Below are positions 9,156 to 18,473 of a stretch of DNA of 64,000 nucleotides, piece by piece; position 1 is the stretch's first letter; each line of letters starts with the position of its first letter. This DNA is from JAEUOS01 sp964470865 (GTDB taxonomy: Bacteria > Pseudomonadota > Gammaproteobacteria > Burkholderiales > JAEUOS01). Location: assembly GCA_964470865.1 (NCBI GenBank), contig CAYYFR010000004.1:21574-85573 (forward strand), written 5' to 3'. The notes under the pieces were generated by a model, which was given only the letters and a program-made list of their open reading frames with translations, was not told where the DNA came from and did not search any database. The translations under genes were made by a program, and so were the position numbers.

Positions 9156-9980
9156 ATGCGGTATCTGAACATCTCGGCCTACAAGTTCGTCGAACTTGAT
9201 TCGCCCAAAGCCTTGCGCGAACAGGTCTTGAAGCGCTGCGTCGAGGCCGGCCTCAAGGGCACGGTGCTGATCGCGCCCGAGGGCATCAACCTGTTCCTGG
9301 CAGGCGCTGAAGAAGCCCTGCGGGAAGTATTGGCCTGGTTTGCCGGCGACCCGCGCCTGGCCGGCTTGCCGGTCAAGCAAAGCTGGTCGGATCATCAGCC
9401 GTTCAATCGCATGCTGGTCAAGGTCAAGCGCGAGATCATCAGCATGCATCAACCGCAAATTCGGCCGGCCGGGCAACGTGCGCCGGCGGTGACGCCGCAG
9501 CTGTTGAAGCGCTGGCTCGATGCCGGGCACGACGACGCCGGCCGGCCCGTGGCGCTCTTGGACACGCGCAACGGTTTCGAGGTCGATATCGGCAGTTTCA
9601 CCGGCGCGATCAACCCGCGCATAGGCAGCTTCAGCGAATTTCCGGCGCGTGTGGGCGCCCTGGCGCAGGAACTCACGGGCAAGACGGTGGTGACTTTCTG
9701 CACCGGCGGCATCCGCTGTGAAAAGGCGGTGCTCTACATGCAGGCGCAGGGCTTCGAGAACGTGCTGCAGTTGGACGGTGGCATCCTCAACTATTTCGAG
9801 GAGGTGGGTGGGGCCCACTACCAAGGCGATTGCTTTGTGTTCGATCGTCGCGTGGCCTTGACGCCGGCGCTTGAAGCGGCCGGTCATGCCGAATGCTTCG
9901 AATGCCGCGCCGTGCTCACGCGCGAGGAGCAGGCCTCGCCGTTGTATCGGCGCGGCCAGTCATGCCCGCATTGCGCGTAA
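9156..9980 (+). CDS. trhO: tRNA uridine(34) hydroxylase TrhO (rhodanese-related, YceA family)
   Basis: The 274-residue protein matches TrhO along its length. It has an N-terminal ferredoxin-like domain (MRYLNISAYKF, GLKGTVLIAPEGIN), a central KVKREIISM segment and a rhodanese domain with the active-site loop CTGGIRCEKA (Cys182, Cys188). TrhO hydroxylates uridine 34 in a subset of tRNAs, the first step toward the wobble modification 5-methoxyuridine or cmo5U, using prephenate-linked chemistry and not sulfur transfer. The C-terminal tail carries two CxxC pairs (CFEC near the end and CPHC at the end), a probable zinc knuckle found in many members. It is a single gene divergent from the minus-strand operon. 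Confidence 0.93.
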   Translation: MRYLNISAYKFVELDSPKALREQVLKRCVEAGLKGTVLIAPEGINLFLAGAEEALREVLAWFAGDPRLAGLPVKQSWSDHQPFNRMLVKVKREIISMHQPQIRPAGQRAPAVTPQLLKRWLDAGHDDAGRPVALLDTRNGFEVDIGSFTGAINPRIGSFSEFPARVGALAQELTGKTVVTFCTGGIRCEKAVLYMQAQGFENVLQLDGGILNYFEEVGGAHYQGDCFVFDRRVALTPALEAAGHAECFECRAVLTREEQASPLYRRGQSCPHCA

Positions 9981-10448
9981 GGCCGATGCCGTCGGCCCGC
10001 CGCGCTCTGCTGGCGTTTGTCGATCGCATGAAGCTCCTGCTCGACGATCTGGTCAACTTTGTGCGGCTGGAGCAGCATGCGATCGATGCGCATCCGGTCG
10101 ATCTGAACCGGGTGATGGCACAGGTGCGCGATGACCTCGCCTTGGCGATTTCACGTGCTGCCGCGCGCGTGGAGTGCGATGCGTTGCCGGTGGTTGCGGG
10201 AAACGCTTCGCAGTTGCGCCTGGTGACGCAAAATCTGGTGGCCAACGGCATCAAGTTCGCAGGCAAGGGCGAGGCGCCGATTGTGCGGGTTTTCGCGCAG
10301 ATGGTAGCGGATCGACGACAACGAATCCGACAACGTCTATCACGAGATCATGATCAAGCGCGCCGGTGCGCTGGAGATCATCCACGGCTTCATCACAAAA
10401 CCGCTGACTGCGAACGCACTCAGGGACCTGCTCGAAAACCCGTTCTGA
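9981..10448 (+). pseudogene. patchwork of histidine-kinase and response-regulator remnants
   Basis: Between about 10005 and 10300 one frame encodes a histidine-kinase piece: RMKLLLDDLVNFVRLEQ (end of the dimerisation domain) and QNLVANGIKFAGKG (ATPase N-box). The G boxes are missing. From 10311 another frame reads IDDNESDNVYHEIMIKRAG, the start of a receiver domain, and passes directly into FITKPLTANALRDLL and a stop. About 80 residues, with the phosphoacceptor Asp, are lost between the two receiver ends. Neither part has a start codon or is complete. This looks like the scar of at least two deletions in a kinase/receiver pair. Confidence 0.7.
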
Positions 10449-10499
10449 GGAGCGTTGTTCGGCACACGGCAAACCGCGCCTGACGGAGTCGCCTTCCGT

Positions 10500-11759
10500 T
10501 CAGGGCGTGAAGCCGTCGTCCAGGGTCTTGATGAATGCGACCACGGCGGCGATTTCGGCGTCATTCAGGCGCGGTTTTTGCCCGCGTTTGCGGTCATAGG
10601 GCGACTCTTCGCGATTGACGTTGCGGGCGTGGCGCGCCGGCAGGTCGTTGAACACCTGAAGCTTTCCCTGCGCGTCTTTGGGATACCACTTTTGCGGATG
10701 GGTATCGCGCTCGACATAAAAGCGCGTCACCTCGGTCAGGTCGGTAAATGAGCCGTTGTGAAAGTAGAAGGGGCGTTTTGCCGCATTGCGCAGGGTCGGC
10801 ACCTTGAATGCGCCGCACACGCTGCTTGTCAAACCCTTTGGCGTTTCGCGCGTCGGGCCGCACAGGCCCAGGTCGAAGCGCTTCATGTCCGCACTGGCCG
10901 GGATCGCGGAGTTGCGCGGCAGCCCCAGGTTGTCGTAGGTGAAGTCGGTGAACAGATGATCCGCCGGGTTTTTGGAATTCTTGTCGAACACATGGCAGGC
11001 AATGCAGTTGCCCTTCTTCGGGTCGGCGAACAGGCGCAAGCCGCGCGCCTCCGCGGGGCTCAACTTCACTTCGCCGCGGCGTGCCGCGTCGTACTTGGAG
11101 TTAAACGGCGCGATTTCCGGTGAGCGCTGGAACGCGGCCAGCGCCTGCAAGGCGGCTTCGACCCACTTCGTGTCGGCTGCCGTTGCGTCCAGCGCGTAGG
11201 CGGCACGCAGGTCCGCAGCATAGGGCGCGCTACGCAAACGTTCGGCCAGTTCGGTCTCGCCAGCGAGATTCATCTCGTCCTTGACGAACAGCGGGCCGCG
11301 GGCCTGCTCTTCAAGGATGTTGGCGCGACCGTCCCAGAACAAGCCGCCCACCGCCTTGTTCTTGCCATCGTCTTTCTTCAGATGGAAGGGGGGCACGAAG
11401 CCTACGTAACTCAAGGTGGGTGAGTTGCGGCTACCCAAGGCGTCCGGCGTGCTGCCGGCGGCGACGCCGGTTCTGGAGCGATTGTTGCCGCCCCAGCCCA
11501 GCATGGGGTCGTGACAACTCGCGCAGGCGGTGCCCTGCGGATTGGACAGGCGGTTATCGAAAAAAATCATGCGTCCGGCCTGGGCCTGCGGCGACAGCGG
11601 ATTGGCCTGCGCAAAGGCGGCAGGGGCGAGAACGGCCCACACCAGCAGGCCGCCCGCAGCCATGCCTGGCAGGGAAATGCACCGGCCGGCACGGTTATGT
11701 GGGGAAGAGGGACTGGTTGGCATAAGCGTGGTTCGGGAGGGCCACGGGTGCGTTCGCAT
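10500..11759 (-). CDS. di-haem cytochrome c peroxidase / MauG family protein
   Basis: This protein of up to 419 residues has an export signal (hydrophobic GGLLVWAVLAPAAFA) and two CxxCH haem-attachment motifs: CASCH in the N-terminal half and CIACH in the second half. These are the hallmarks of bacterial di-haem peroxidases and MauG-like enzymes, which act in the periplasm on hydrogen peroxide or oxidise protein or organic substrates. Other conserved patches are FDNRLSNPQGTACASCHDP and FKVPTLRNAAKRPFYFHNG. Start choice is uncertain: ATG at 11759 or ATG at 11723, both upstream of the signal peptide. It follows the Kef-type antiporter gene on the same strand by about 30 bp. The precise substrate is not predictable. 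Confidence 0.88.
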   Translation of the reverse strand: MRTHPWPSRTTLMPTSPSSPHNRAGRCISLPGMAAGGLLVWAVLAPAAFAQANPLSPQAQAGRMIFFDNRLSNPQGTACASCHDPMLGWGGNNRSRTGVAAGSTPDALGSRNSPTLSYVGFVPPFHLKKDDGKNKAVGGLFWDGRANILEEQARGPLFVKDEMNLAGETELAERLRSAPYAADLRAAYALDATAADTKWVEAALQALAAFQRSPEIAPFNSKYDAARRGEVKLSPAEARGLRLFADPKKGNCIACHVFDKNSKNPADHLFTDFTYDNLGLPRNSAIPASADMKRFDLGLCGPTRETPKGLTSSVCGAFKVPTLRNAAKRPFYFHNGSFTDLTEVTRFYVERDTHPQKWYPKDAQGKLQVFNDLPARHARNVNREESPYDRKRGQKPRLNDAEIAAVVAFIKTLDDGFTP

Positions 11760-11789
11760 GACTTTTGCAACTCTAACTTGATTTGCGCG

Positions 11790-13634
11790 TCACGCAATAT
11801 CTCGCCCGGGCGCTGCACGATCGTCCGCTCGGGGGAGTCGCTGCCTGGCAGCGCGGGCGTCGGGTTCGCGATCGCTCTCATACAGGGTCAGCAACTCCTC
11901 GCTTGCCTCACGGGAAGTCTGCACCAGTTTGCTCTCGTCCTGGTAGATCGCGTGCTGCTTCTTGAGCAGCGCCTGATCATGCTCGCGGAAGCGGGCAATC
12001 GTCATCGAAGCCTCGGAGGGTGCGATGCCCAGTTGCAACAGGGCCTGTTGCGCCAGCTCCAAGCTGGTATGCCAGGTTTCGCGGTAGAAGCGCGCGATAC
12101 CCAGGTCCATCAGGCGATGGGCATGGACCCGATTGCGCGCCCGTGCCAGCACCGGCACCTGCGGAAAATGATGGCGCACCAGGCCCGCGCACTTGACCGA
12201 ATCCTCGGGATCGTCGATCGCCAGCACGATGAGGCGGGCGGCCCCCGCATTGGCGGCATGCAACAACTCGATGCGGGTGGCGTCGCCGAAGTACAGCTTG
12301 CCGCCGAACTTGCGCACCGTGTCGACCTGGTCGGCGTTTTTCTCCAAGGCGACGAACGGAATGCTTTTCAGCGACAGCACCCGCGCCACGATCTGGCCTA
12401 CGCGGCCGTAGCCGGCGATGACCACATGGCCGGCATTGGGCGCGATCGAATCAAACTCGCGCTCTTGTTTACGGTCCAGCCAGGGGCCCAGCAACTTCTC
12501 CTCCAGGATGAACAAGAGCGGTGCCGCCAGCATCGACACCGTGACCGATACCACCAGCAATTCAGACACGGCTTGCGTAAAAATGCCGACTCCGGCAGCG
12601 CTGCCAAACAGCACAAAGGCGAATTCGCCCCCCTGCGCCAGCGCGATGCCCAGCTTGCGCGCACTCGAAGCCTGAGTGCCCGCCATCCGCGCCACGGCCA
12701 CCAGCACCACGAACTTGATCGCCAACAGGCCAACAACGATCGCCGCGACCTGTAGCGGCTGCACCGCCAGCAAACCCAAGTTCGCCGACATTCCCACGGC
12801 GATGAAGAACAAACCCATCAGCAAGCCCTTGAATGGCTCGATATCGGCTTCAAGTTCATGCCGATATTCGGAGTCGGCCAGCAGCATGCCGGCCAGAAAT
12901 GCGCCGAGCGAAGCAGTAAGGCCCGCCACTTCCATCAGCAAGGTGACGCCGACGACGATAAAGAGCGCGGTGGCGGTGAAGATCTCGCGCCCGCCATGGC
13001 TGGCGACGGTGCGAAATAGTGGACGGATCAGGAAACGGCTGGAAACGATCAAGGCTGCGATGATCAGCAGTGCCTTGGCGGCGTCCTGCCAGCCACCGCT
13101 GCCGTGGCCGCCGGCGCCGGCCTGGCCCAGCGAGTGCGCCAGAAACGGCAAGGCCGCCAGCAAGGGGATCACCGCCAGATCCTGGAACAGCAGGATGGCG
13201 AAACTTTCGCGGCCGTGGCGAGTGGTCAACTGTTTTTTCTCGGCCAAGGTCTGCAGCACAAATGCGGTGGACGACATCGCAAGTCCGATGCCCACCACCA
13301 GCGCGGCCTGCCAGGTCAGGCCGATGGCAAGCGCAATCCCGCCCAGCAGCACGGCGCTGGCGACGACCTGCGCCGAGCCCAGCCCGAATACCTGCTTGCG
13401 CAGGATCCACAGGCGCGAAGGCTGCAGTTCCAGCCCGATGACGAACAGCAGCAGCACTACGCCGAATTCCGAGACGTGCAGCATGGTCTCGACGTTGTCT
13501 ATGAGTTTCAGCCCCCAGGGGCCGATCAGCATGCCTGCCCCCAGGTAGCCCAGCACCGCCCCCAGGCCGAATTTGCGCGACAGCGGCACCGCGATGATGG
13601 CGGCGATTAAGAAGATGGCGATCTGGGTCAGCAT
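11790..13634 (-). CDS. KefB/KefC-type monovalent cation:proton antiporter with TrkA-N domain
   Basis: The 614-residue protein has two parts. Residues 1 to about 385 are a CPA2-type Na+/H+ exchanger membrane domain with about 12 hydrophobic segments (for example FGLGAVLGYLGAGMLIGPWG and LGAFLAGMLLADSEYRHELE). The C-terminal part has a Rossmann-type TrkA-N (RCK) domain starting HVVIAGYGRVGQIVARV and reaching FGDATRIELLHAA. This layout is that of glutathione-gated potassium-efflux systems, which acidify the cytoplasm during electrophile stress. No KefF/KefG ancillary gene is adjacent. It is preceded at 51 bp by a small biotin-carrier gene, whose linkage to it is unexplained. KefB and KefC cannot be told apart by eye. 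Confidence 0.9.
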   Translation of the reverse strand: MLTQIAIFLIAAIIAVPLSRKFGLGAVLGYLGAGMLIGPWGLKLIDNVETMLHVSEFGVVLLLFVIGLELQPSRLWILRKQVFGLGSAQVVASAVLLGGIALAIGLTWQAALVVGIGLAMSSTAFVLQTLAEKKQLTTRHGRESFAILLFQDLAVIPLLAALPFLAHSLGQAGAGGHGSGGWQDAAKALLIIAALIVSSRFLIRPLFRTVASHGGREIFTATALFIVVGVTLLMEVAGLTASLGAFLAGMLLADSEYRHELEADIEPFKGLLMGLFFIAVGMSANLGLLAVQPLQVAAIVVGLLAIKFVVLVAVARMAGTQASSARKLGIALAQGGEFAFVLFGSAAGVGIFTQAVSELLVVSVTVSMLAAPLLFILEEKLLGPWLDRKQEREFDSIAPNAGHVVIAGYGRVGQIVARVLSLKSIPFVALEKNADQVDTVRKFGGKLYFGDATRIELLHAANAGAARLIVLAIDDPEDSVKCAGLVRHHFPQVPVLARARNRVHAHRLMDLGIARFYRETWHTSLELAQQALLQLGIAPSEASMTIARFREHDQALLKKQHAIYQDESKLVQTSREASEELLTLYESDREPDARAARQRLPRADDRAAPGRDIA

Positions 13635-13685
13635 GGGGAATAGTCGAGTGCGGCAGCGGTGCGCGGCCGTGCGGCTGCGACCGGC

Positions 13686-13901
13686 TCAGTCGAGAAGTAC
13701 CACCACCTGGCCTTCGGCGACGACATCGCCTTCCGCGACCAGGATTTCGACGATCGTGCCGGCGCGCGGGGCCGCGACCGGAATCTCCATCTTCATCGAT
13801 TCGATCAGAATCAAGGTGTCGTCCGTTGCGACGGATTGACCGACGGCGGTTTCGATCTTCCATACTTTTCCGGCCACTTCAGTCTCGATCCTGATCTTCA
13901 T
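13686..13901 (-). CDS. stand-alone biotin/lipoyl attachment domain protein
   Basis: A complete 71-residue biotinyl domain, with ESMKMEIPV holding the acceptor Lys37 and hairpin partners GKVWKIETAVGQSV and GTIVEILVAEGDVV. The MKM motif is that of biotin carriers, not lipoate carriers. Such mini-carriers serve as the BCCP subunit of acyl-CoA or other biotin-dependent carboxylases. No carboxylase or carboxyltransferase gene occurs in this window, so its partner must be encoded elsewhere. It precedes the Kef-type gene by 51 bp on the same strand, possibly cotranscribed by chance. Confidence 0.9.
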   Translation of the reverse strand: MKIRIETEVAGKVWKIETAVGQSVATDDTLILIESMKMEIPVAAPRAGTIVEILVAEGDVVAEGQVVVLLD

Positions 13902-14172
13902 TGATGCTCTCCGCCCGTCCTGGGCAACGCGCCCGGCTTGGCGGGTGGTCCCCGCCGCATGCTAGACTAGAGGTGTCGCGCTGCATGTGTCAAGCATTGC
14001 GCTGCGCGTTTGCAAGCGGCGCAGCTGAACTCAACCGGCGCGGCGTGTTGCGCTTGCTGCATGCAGCGCTCGCGATGGTTGACATTTGTGTCACGATACA
14101 GGCTGGCAAGGTGTCGCGAAAGATTGCCTTGCGTCCAACAAACATGCGAATTTCTAAATGGAGACAACTCTT
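13902..14172. other. divergent intergenic region
   Basis: These 271 bp separate the minus-strand biotin-carrier gene from the plus-strand Bug gene. I see no gene. A TTGACA hexamer occurs about 90 bp before the Bug start, but no well-spaced -10 follows it. The only clear signal is GGAG at 14160-14163, the ribosome-binding site of the Bug gene. Confidence 0.4.
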
Positions 14173-15147
14173 ATGGGATCCAACCGGACAGCCGTGAAGC
14201 GGCGCATCGCCCTGTGCCTGCTGGCGGCTACGACCTCGCTTTTTGGCTGCAGCGCGTTCGCGCAAACCTGGCCGGCCCGGCCGGTACGCGTGATCGTGCC
14301 ATATCCGGCCGGCGGTGTGGTCGACGTGATGACGCGCGCGGTCACCATCCGCCTGGCGACCGACCTCGGGCAGCCGTTCGTGGTCGAGTCCAAGCCCGGC
14401 GCGGGAGCCAACATCGCCGCCGAATTCGTCGCCAACACGGCCGCCGACGGCTATACGCTTTTGGTGTCGGCGCCGTACATCATCAACAATCCTCTGCTGG
14501 AATCCGGCCTGCGCTGGCAACCGAAGGATTTCGTGCCGGTGGCGCGCTACGCGCTTTCGCCCAGCTTCATTCTGGTGCCGCTCAATTCGACCGCACGCAC
14601 GGTCAAGGACTATGTGGCACTGGCGCGCGCCAAGCCGGGCCTGCCGGTGGGCGACGGTGGCAGCGGCAGCACGCAATCGATGGCCACCCAGATGCTGGGC
14701 GCTGTCGCAGGCTTCACTTTCGAGGCGATCGGCTACAAGGGCGCGCCGCCGGTGATTCCCGACTTGATCAATGGCGCACTGTCGATGTCGATCATTCCTT
14801 CAACAGTGGCGATTCCGCAGGTGACCTCGGGCAAGTTGCGCGCGCTGGCCAACACCAGCAGCAAGCGCTCGCCTCTGTTGCCGGATGTGCCGACGATCGC
14901 CGAGGCCGGATTTCCTGAGGTCACGGTGGAATCCTGGTACGCCTTTCATGTGCCCACCGGCACCCCGCGCGAGGTGGTGCAAAGACTGTCGGCGGCGGTA
15001 GGTGCCGCCGCCGCTACTTCCGAGGTGCAGGGGCGCCTGGCAACGGCCGGCGGAGAAGCGGCGTTTCTCGGCACCGCCGATTTCGAGTCTTTCCTGCGCT
15101 CCGATGCCGAGCGCTGGCAACGCTTTGCCAAGGCATTCAAGAAATGA
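14173..15147 (+). CDS. Bug/TctC family periplasmic substrate-binding protein
   Basis: About 324 residues, with a signal peptide (TAVKRRIALCLLAATTSLFG, mature start near AQTWPARP) and Bug signatures: VRVIVPYPAGGVVDVMTR, ESKPGAGANIAAEF and DVPTIAEAGFPE. The ATG at 14173 was chosen because GGAG lies 9 bp upstream; an earlier ATG at 14158 adds five residues. An LFGC lipobox-like tetrapeptide occurs inside the signal region, so lipoprotein processing cannot be excluded. Two acyl-CoA dehydrogenase genes follow directly, making a second Bug/acyl-CoA unit like that at 2924-5058. Ligand unknown, probably a carboxylate. Confidence 0.92.
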   Translation: MGSNRTAVKRRIALCLLAATTSLFGCSAFAQTWPARPVRVIVPYPAGGVVDVMTRAVTIRLATDLGQPFVVESKPGAGANIAAEFVANTAADGYTLLVSAPYIINNPLLESGLRWQPKDFVPVARYALSPSFILVPLNSTARTVKDYVALARAKPGLPVGDGGSGSTQSMATQMLGAVAGFTFEAIGYKGAPPVIPDLINGALSMSIIPSTVAIPQVTSGKLRALANTSSKRSPLLPDVPTIAEAGFPEVTVESWYAFHVPTGTPREVVQRLSAAVGAAAATSEVQGRLATAGGEAAFLGTADFESFLRSDAERWQRFAKAFKK

Positions 15148-15175
15148 CGTTTGCGCGCGTGAGAGGCATCTGGCC

Positions 15176-16345
15176 ATGAGTACCACGCGTGCGGCTGGCG
15201 AATTTGCCGAACTTTGCAACCGGCTCAAGGGATTCATCGACGGTGAAGTGATCCCGGCGGAGGACCTGAAGGCCGCGCACGACATGGAACGCAACGCGCG
15301 GGCCATCGAGCGCTTGCGGCTGCGTGCCCGTGCCCTGGGTTTTGGGCCGCCGCGCCTGCCGGTGGAGGCCGGGGGGCTCGGGCTTTCATGGGAGGAGTGT
15401 TGCGGATTTTTCGAGGAAGTCGGCCGCAGCTTTCTCGGACCCGGCGCGCTTGACTGCGCACCGCCTGGCCAGCCCGATGTCGCGGTGCTGGAGCGCCTGG
15501 CCAATCCGCAGCAGCGCGAGCGCTATCTGGGGCCCCTGGCGCGTGGTGAGGTGCGCTCATGCTTCGCGATGACCGAACCGGCACCCGGCGTGGGATCCGA
15601 TCCTCGCATGCTCAAGGCCAGTGCGCGCCGCGATGGAGATGGCTGGGTCATCAACGCGCACAAATGGTTCATCTCGGGCGCGATCGGTGCGGCCTTTGCG
15701 ATCGTGGTGGCGCGCACCGAGGCCGGGGTTTCGTGGTTTCTGGTCGATACCGATACGCCCGGCTTTCGCATCGTGCGCGACATCCCGACCATGGAACCGT
15801 TTTCGCGTGGCGGCCATGCCGAGATCGAGTTGCTGGATTGCCGGGTGGGCGCCGATGCACTGGTGGGCGAGGAAGGGCGTGGCCTGGAGTACGCGCAGAT
15901 CCGTCTTGAAGGGGCCCGCCTGTTTCATTGCATGCGCTACATCGGCCTGGCCTCGCGCGCGATGCAGATCGCCCAGGACTACGCCGCCAAGCGCGAGTCC
16001 TTCGGCGAGCGCCTGGCGGCGCACCAGATGGTGCAGGCGATGGTGGCCAATGCGCACATCGATCTCTACGCATCGCGCCTGATGACACTCGATGTGGCGC
16101 GCCGGCTCGACCGCGGCGAGTCGATCCGCCACGAGAGTTCGATGACCAAGGTGTTTGTTTCCGAGGCGGTGAACCGGGTCGCCGATTCGGCCGTGCAGAT
16201 GACCGGCGCCCTGGGCATTTCGGAAGACGTGCCGCTGTCGATGATCCTGCGCCAGTTGCGGCCGTTCCGCATTTATGACGGCGCCTCCGAAGTGCACCGC
16301 GCGGCGATTGCAAAGCGGGTTTTTGCCAAACAACTGCGGGCTTGA
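15176..16345 (+). CDS. acyl-CoA dehydrogenase family protein
   Basis: A 389-residue flavoprotein with all three domains of the family. The N-terminal helices begin MSTTRAAGEFAEL. The FAD-binding part contains CFAMTEPAPGVGSDP and WVINAHKWFISGA, and the C-terminal part contains KRESFGERLAAHQMVQ, MTGALGISEDVPLS and FRIYDGASEVHRAAIAKRV. The arginine in the terminal FRIYDG(A/P)SEVHR motif is typical. The start at 15176 gives a 28-bp gap from the Bug gene. It is cotranscribed with a decayed second dehydrogenase gene 11 bp downstream. Its acyl-CoA substrate is not known; the Bug neighbour suggests an imported acid. Confidence 0.92.
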   Translation: MSTTRAAGEFAELCNRLKGFIDGEVIPAEDLKAAHDMERNARAIERLRLRARALGFGPPRLPVEAGGLGLSWEECCGFFEEVGRSFLGPGALDCAPPGQPDVAVLERLANPQQRERYLGPLARGEVRSCFAMTEPAPGVGSDPRMLKASARRDGDGWVINAHKWFISGAIGAAFAIVVARTEAGVSWFLVDTDTPGFRIVRDIPTMEPFSRGGHAEIELLDCRVGADALVGEEGRGLEYAQIRLEGARLFHCMRYIGLASRAMQIAQDYAAKRESFGERLAAHQMVQAMVANAHIDLYASRLMTLDVARRLDRGESIRHESSMTKVFVSEAVNRVADSAVQMTGALGISEDVPLSMILRQLRPFRIYDGASEVHRAAIAKRVFAKQLRA

Positions 16346-16356
16346 TCCGATACGCC

Positions 16357-17888
16357 ATGTTCGATACGCCTGAAACAGCGGTCTTTCGTTCGGAAGTGCG
16401 TGCCTTTGCAAGTTCGCAACTACCCGACGATCTGCGCGCCGCGGTGCGCGCCGGCCAACCGGCCTCGCGCGAACAAACCCTGCGCTGGCACGCGATCCTG
16501 GCGCGCCAGGGCTGGCTGCTACCGCATTGGCCGGTCGAAGCGGGTGGCTGCGGCTGGGATGCGGCGCGTTGTCTGGTGTTCGATGAGGAAATGTGCACCA
16601 ATTACGCGCCGGAACTCAACTCGATCAGCTTCAACATGATCGGCCCGGTGCTGATCCGTTTGGCACGTAGGCGCAGAAGGAGCGGTTCCTGCCGGCAATC
16701 GTCTCGGGCATGCAATGGTGGTGCCAGGGTTATTCGGAGCCCAATGCCGGATCGGATCTGGCCTCGCTCGTAACGCGCGCGGTGCGGCGCGGCGATCACT
16801 ACGTGGTCAATGGTTCGAAGATCTGGACCTCGGGCGCGCAATACGCAGACTGGATTTTCTGCCTGACCCGCACCGACACCGAAGCCAAGTCGCAGCAAGG
16901 GATCTGGTTTCTGCTGGTCGGCATGAAAAGCCCGGGTATCACGGTGCGGCCGATCCGCGGCATACATGGCTGGGAAGTGTTCAACGAAGTGTTCTTCGAT
17001 GATGTCGAAGTGCCGGCACATCAATTGGTCGGCGAGGAGAACCGTGGCTGGACGGTGGCCAAGTCATTGCTTGAATTCGAGCGCCTGAAGCTGGCGCGGG
17101 TGGGTGAAAACAAACGGCGCATGGCACGTGCGCGCGAAATCGGCTGGCGCGAGACCGAGCATGGGCAGCCACTGATGCAAAGGCCGTGGTTTCGCAAGCG
17201 CTTCGCCGAATTGCAGATGCGCCTCATGGCGCTTGCGGCCAACTCGGCGCGTTTTGTCGAGCGCGATGAGGTGTCGCGCCCGACCCTGTTCATGCTCGAA
17301 CCCGGCATGCCAGGGCTCGAACTGCAGAACTATGCGATGGTCGACGGCAGGCACGCCTGACACTTGCGCATGCGAAATGTGAGAGTGCGCGCGGAACAGC
17401 GGCTGGATGCCGGCCGCGACACGGTGCAGGCGATCGAGCTTGCCATCGACCGTGCGCTGGTCGTGCAATGCGCCGAAACCACCGGCGCCATGGCGCGCGC
17501 GCTGGAAATCACACTCGACTATCTGAAAACGCGCAAGCAGTTCGGCCGCGTTCTGGCCGGCAACCAGGTATTGCAGCATCGCCTGGTCGATCTGCATATC
17601 GCCATCGAGGAAACCCGCGCCCTTACGCGAGCCGCGGCGCTGGTTTTTGCCGGCGCCGCGGACGAGCGCCGGCGTTATGTTGCCGCGGCCAAAGCCTATG
17701 CCTCGCAGGCGGCACGACTGCTGTGGGAAGAGGTGGTGCAACTGCAGGGCGCCATCGGCATGACCGACGAATACCAGTTGGGTGCCTATGTCAAGCACCT
17801 GGCGGTTTCGCACACCTTGTTCGGCGACAGCGAACAGCAGTTCGAGCGCATGGCAATGATGGAAGACCGCCTTCAGGAAGGGCGGTAA
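16357..17888 (+). pseudogene. fused and broken acyl-CoA dehydrogenase pair
   Basis: The first part (from the ATG at 16357) matches the N-terminal and middle domains of an acyl-CoA dehydrogenase: RQGWLLPHWPVEAGG, then WCQGYSEPNAGSDLAS. It has lost one base near 16661, and the restored frame has an in-frame TAG at 16668-16670. Around 17270-17290 the sequence switches to the middle of a second, different dehydrogenase (LFMLEPGMPGLELQNYAM). That frame meets a TGA at 17358-17360, then continues as NVRVRAEQRLDAGRDT and RKQFGRVLAGNQVLQHR to 17888. So there are three disabling lesions plus a gene-gene join that removed the C-terminus of one enzyme and the N-terminus of the other. No functional protein is expected. 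Confidence 0.82.
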
Positions 17889-17924
17889 GTCGAAAGCGGG
17901 GCCGGATACGCCGGGCGCCGCGCC

Positions 17925-18446
17925 TTACTTGAGTGCAGCGCCGAAGCGTGCGCGAATATCCTCGACGCGCGCACGGTTGACGCCGAAATCGCGCACGCCG
18001 AGCCTGGATGCCGAACGCACATGGATGTTGCGGTTCAGCGCATCGAGGGCGAATTCCACGTCGTCGGTAAAGCCCATGACACTTGAGCTGAACTCGAGCT
18101 GCATGTAGCCTGCGTCTTCGCGCACCACCGAGGCACGCGGTGCGGCCTTGACCACGCGGCTCAGGTGCGACCAGGCCTTGGCCGCATCGCCGGCGAAACT
18201 CAAGGGCTCGATGAAATGCGGGCGATCGGTCTTGGGATCGGTGGTGGAATTGACGCAATTGGGTTTCCACGAACAGGGTTTGAACTTGCCCGCCGCGAAT
18301 CCCAGGCCCTGCGGGCGCTTGCCTGACAAGAGTCCCATTTGACCTCCGATGATGCTGCCGATTGTTGTGAGCATGACGAGCCAGAACAGCGCGCGCGCCA
18401 AGACGCGCCACCACGATGTCCTGCCTGCATTGGCGACGCTGTTCAT
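17925..18446 (-). CDS. DUF1499 domain-containing protein
   Basis: The 173-residue protein has one N-terminal membrane segment (residues 13-35, VLARALFWLVMLTTIG region) followed by a DUF1499 domain. Typical patches are KPCSWKPNCVNST, FIEPLSFAGDAAKAW and DDVEFALDALNRNIHVRSASR. The family is widespread in proteobacteria and has no assigned biochemical role. It is transcribed away from gluQRS, with only 27 bp between the two start codons, so both promoters must overlap the other gene's start region. Family assignment firm, function unknown. Confidence 0.88.
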   Translation of the reverse strand: MNSVANAGRTSWWRVLARALFWLVMLTTIGSIIGGQMGLLSGKRPQGLGFAAGKFKPCSWKPNCVNSTTDPKTDRPHFIEPLSFAGDAAKAWSHLSRVVKAAPRASVVREDAGYMQLEFSSSVMGFTDDVEFALDALNRNIHVRSASRLGVRDFGVNRARVEDIRARFGAALK

Positions 18447-18473
18447 GCGCTGACATTACACGATAATCGCCGG

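Noticed and set aside
11511..12755. 414-residue open frame on the plus strand
   Set aside because: Antisense to the Kef-type gene; high GC gives long shadow frames, and it has no family features.
12856..13863. 335-residue open frame in an alternative minus-strand frame
   Set aside because: It overlaps the Kef-type and biotin-carrier genes, is Arg/Gly-rich and has no recognisable motif.
14079..14110. TTGACA promoter for the Bug gene
   Set aside because: No -10 hexamer at 16-18 bp spacing.
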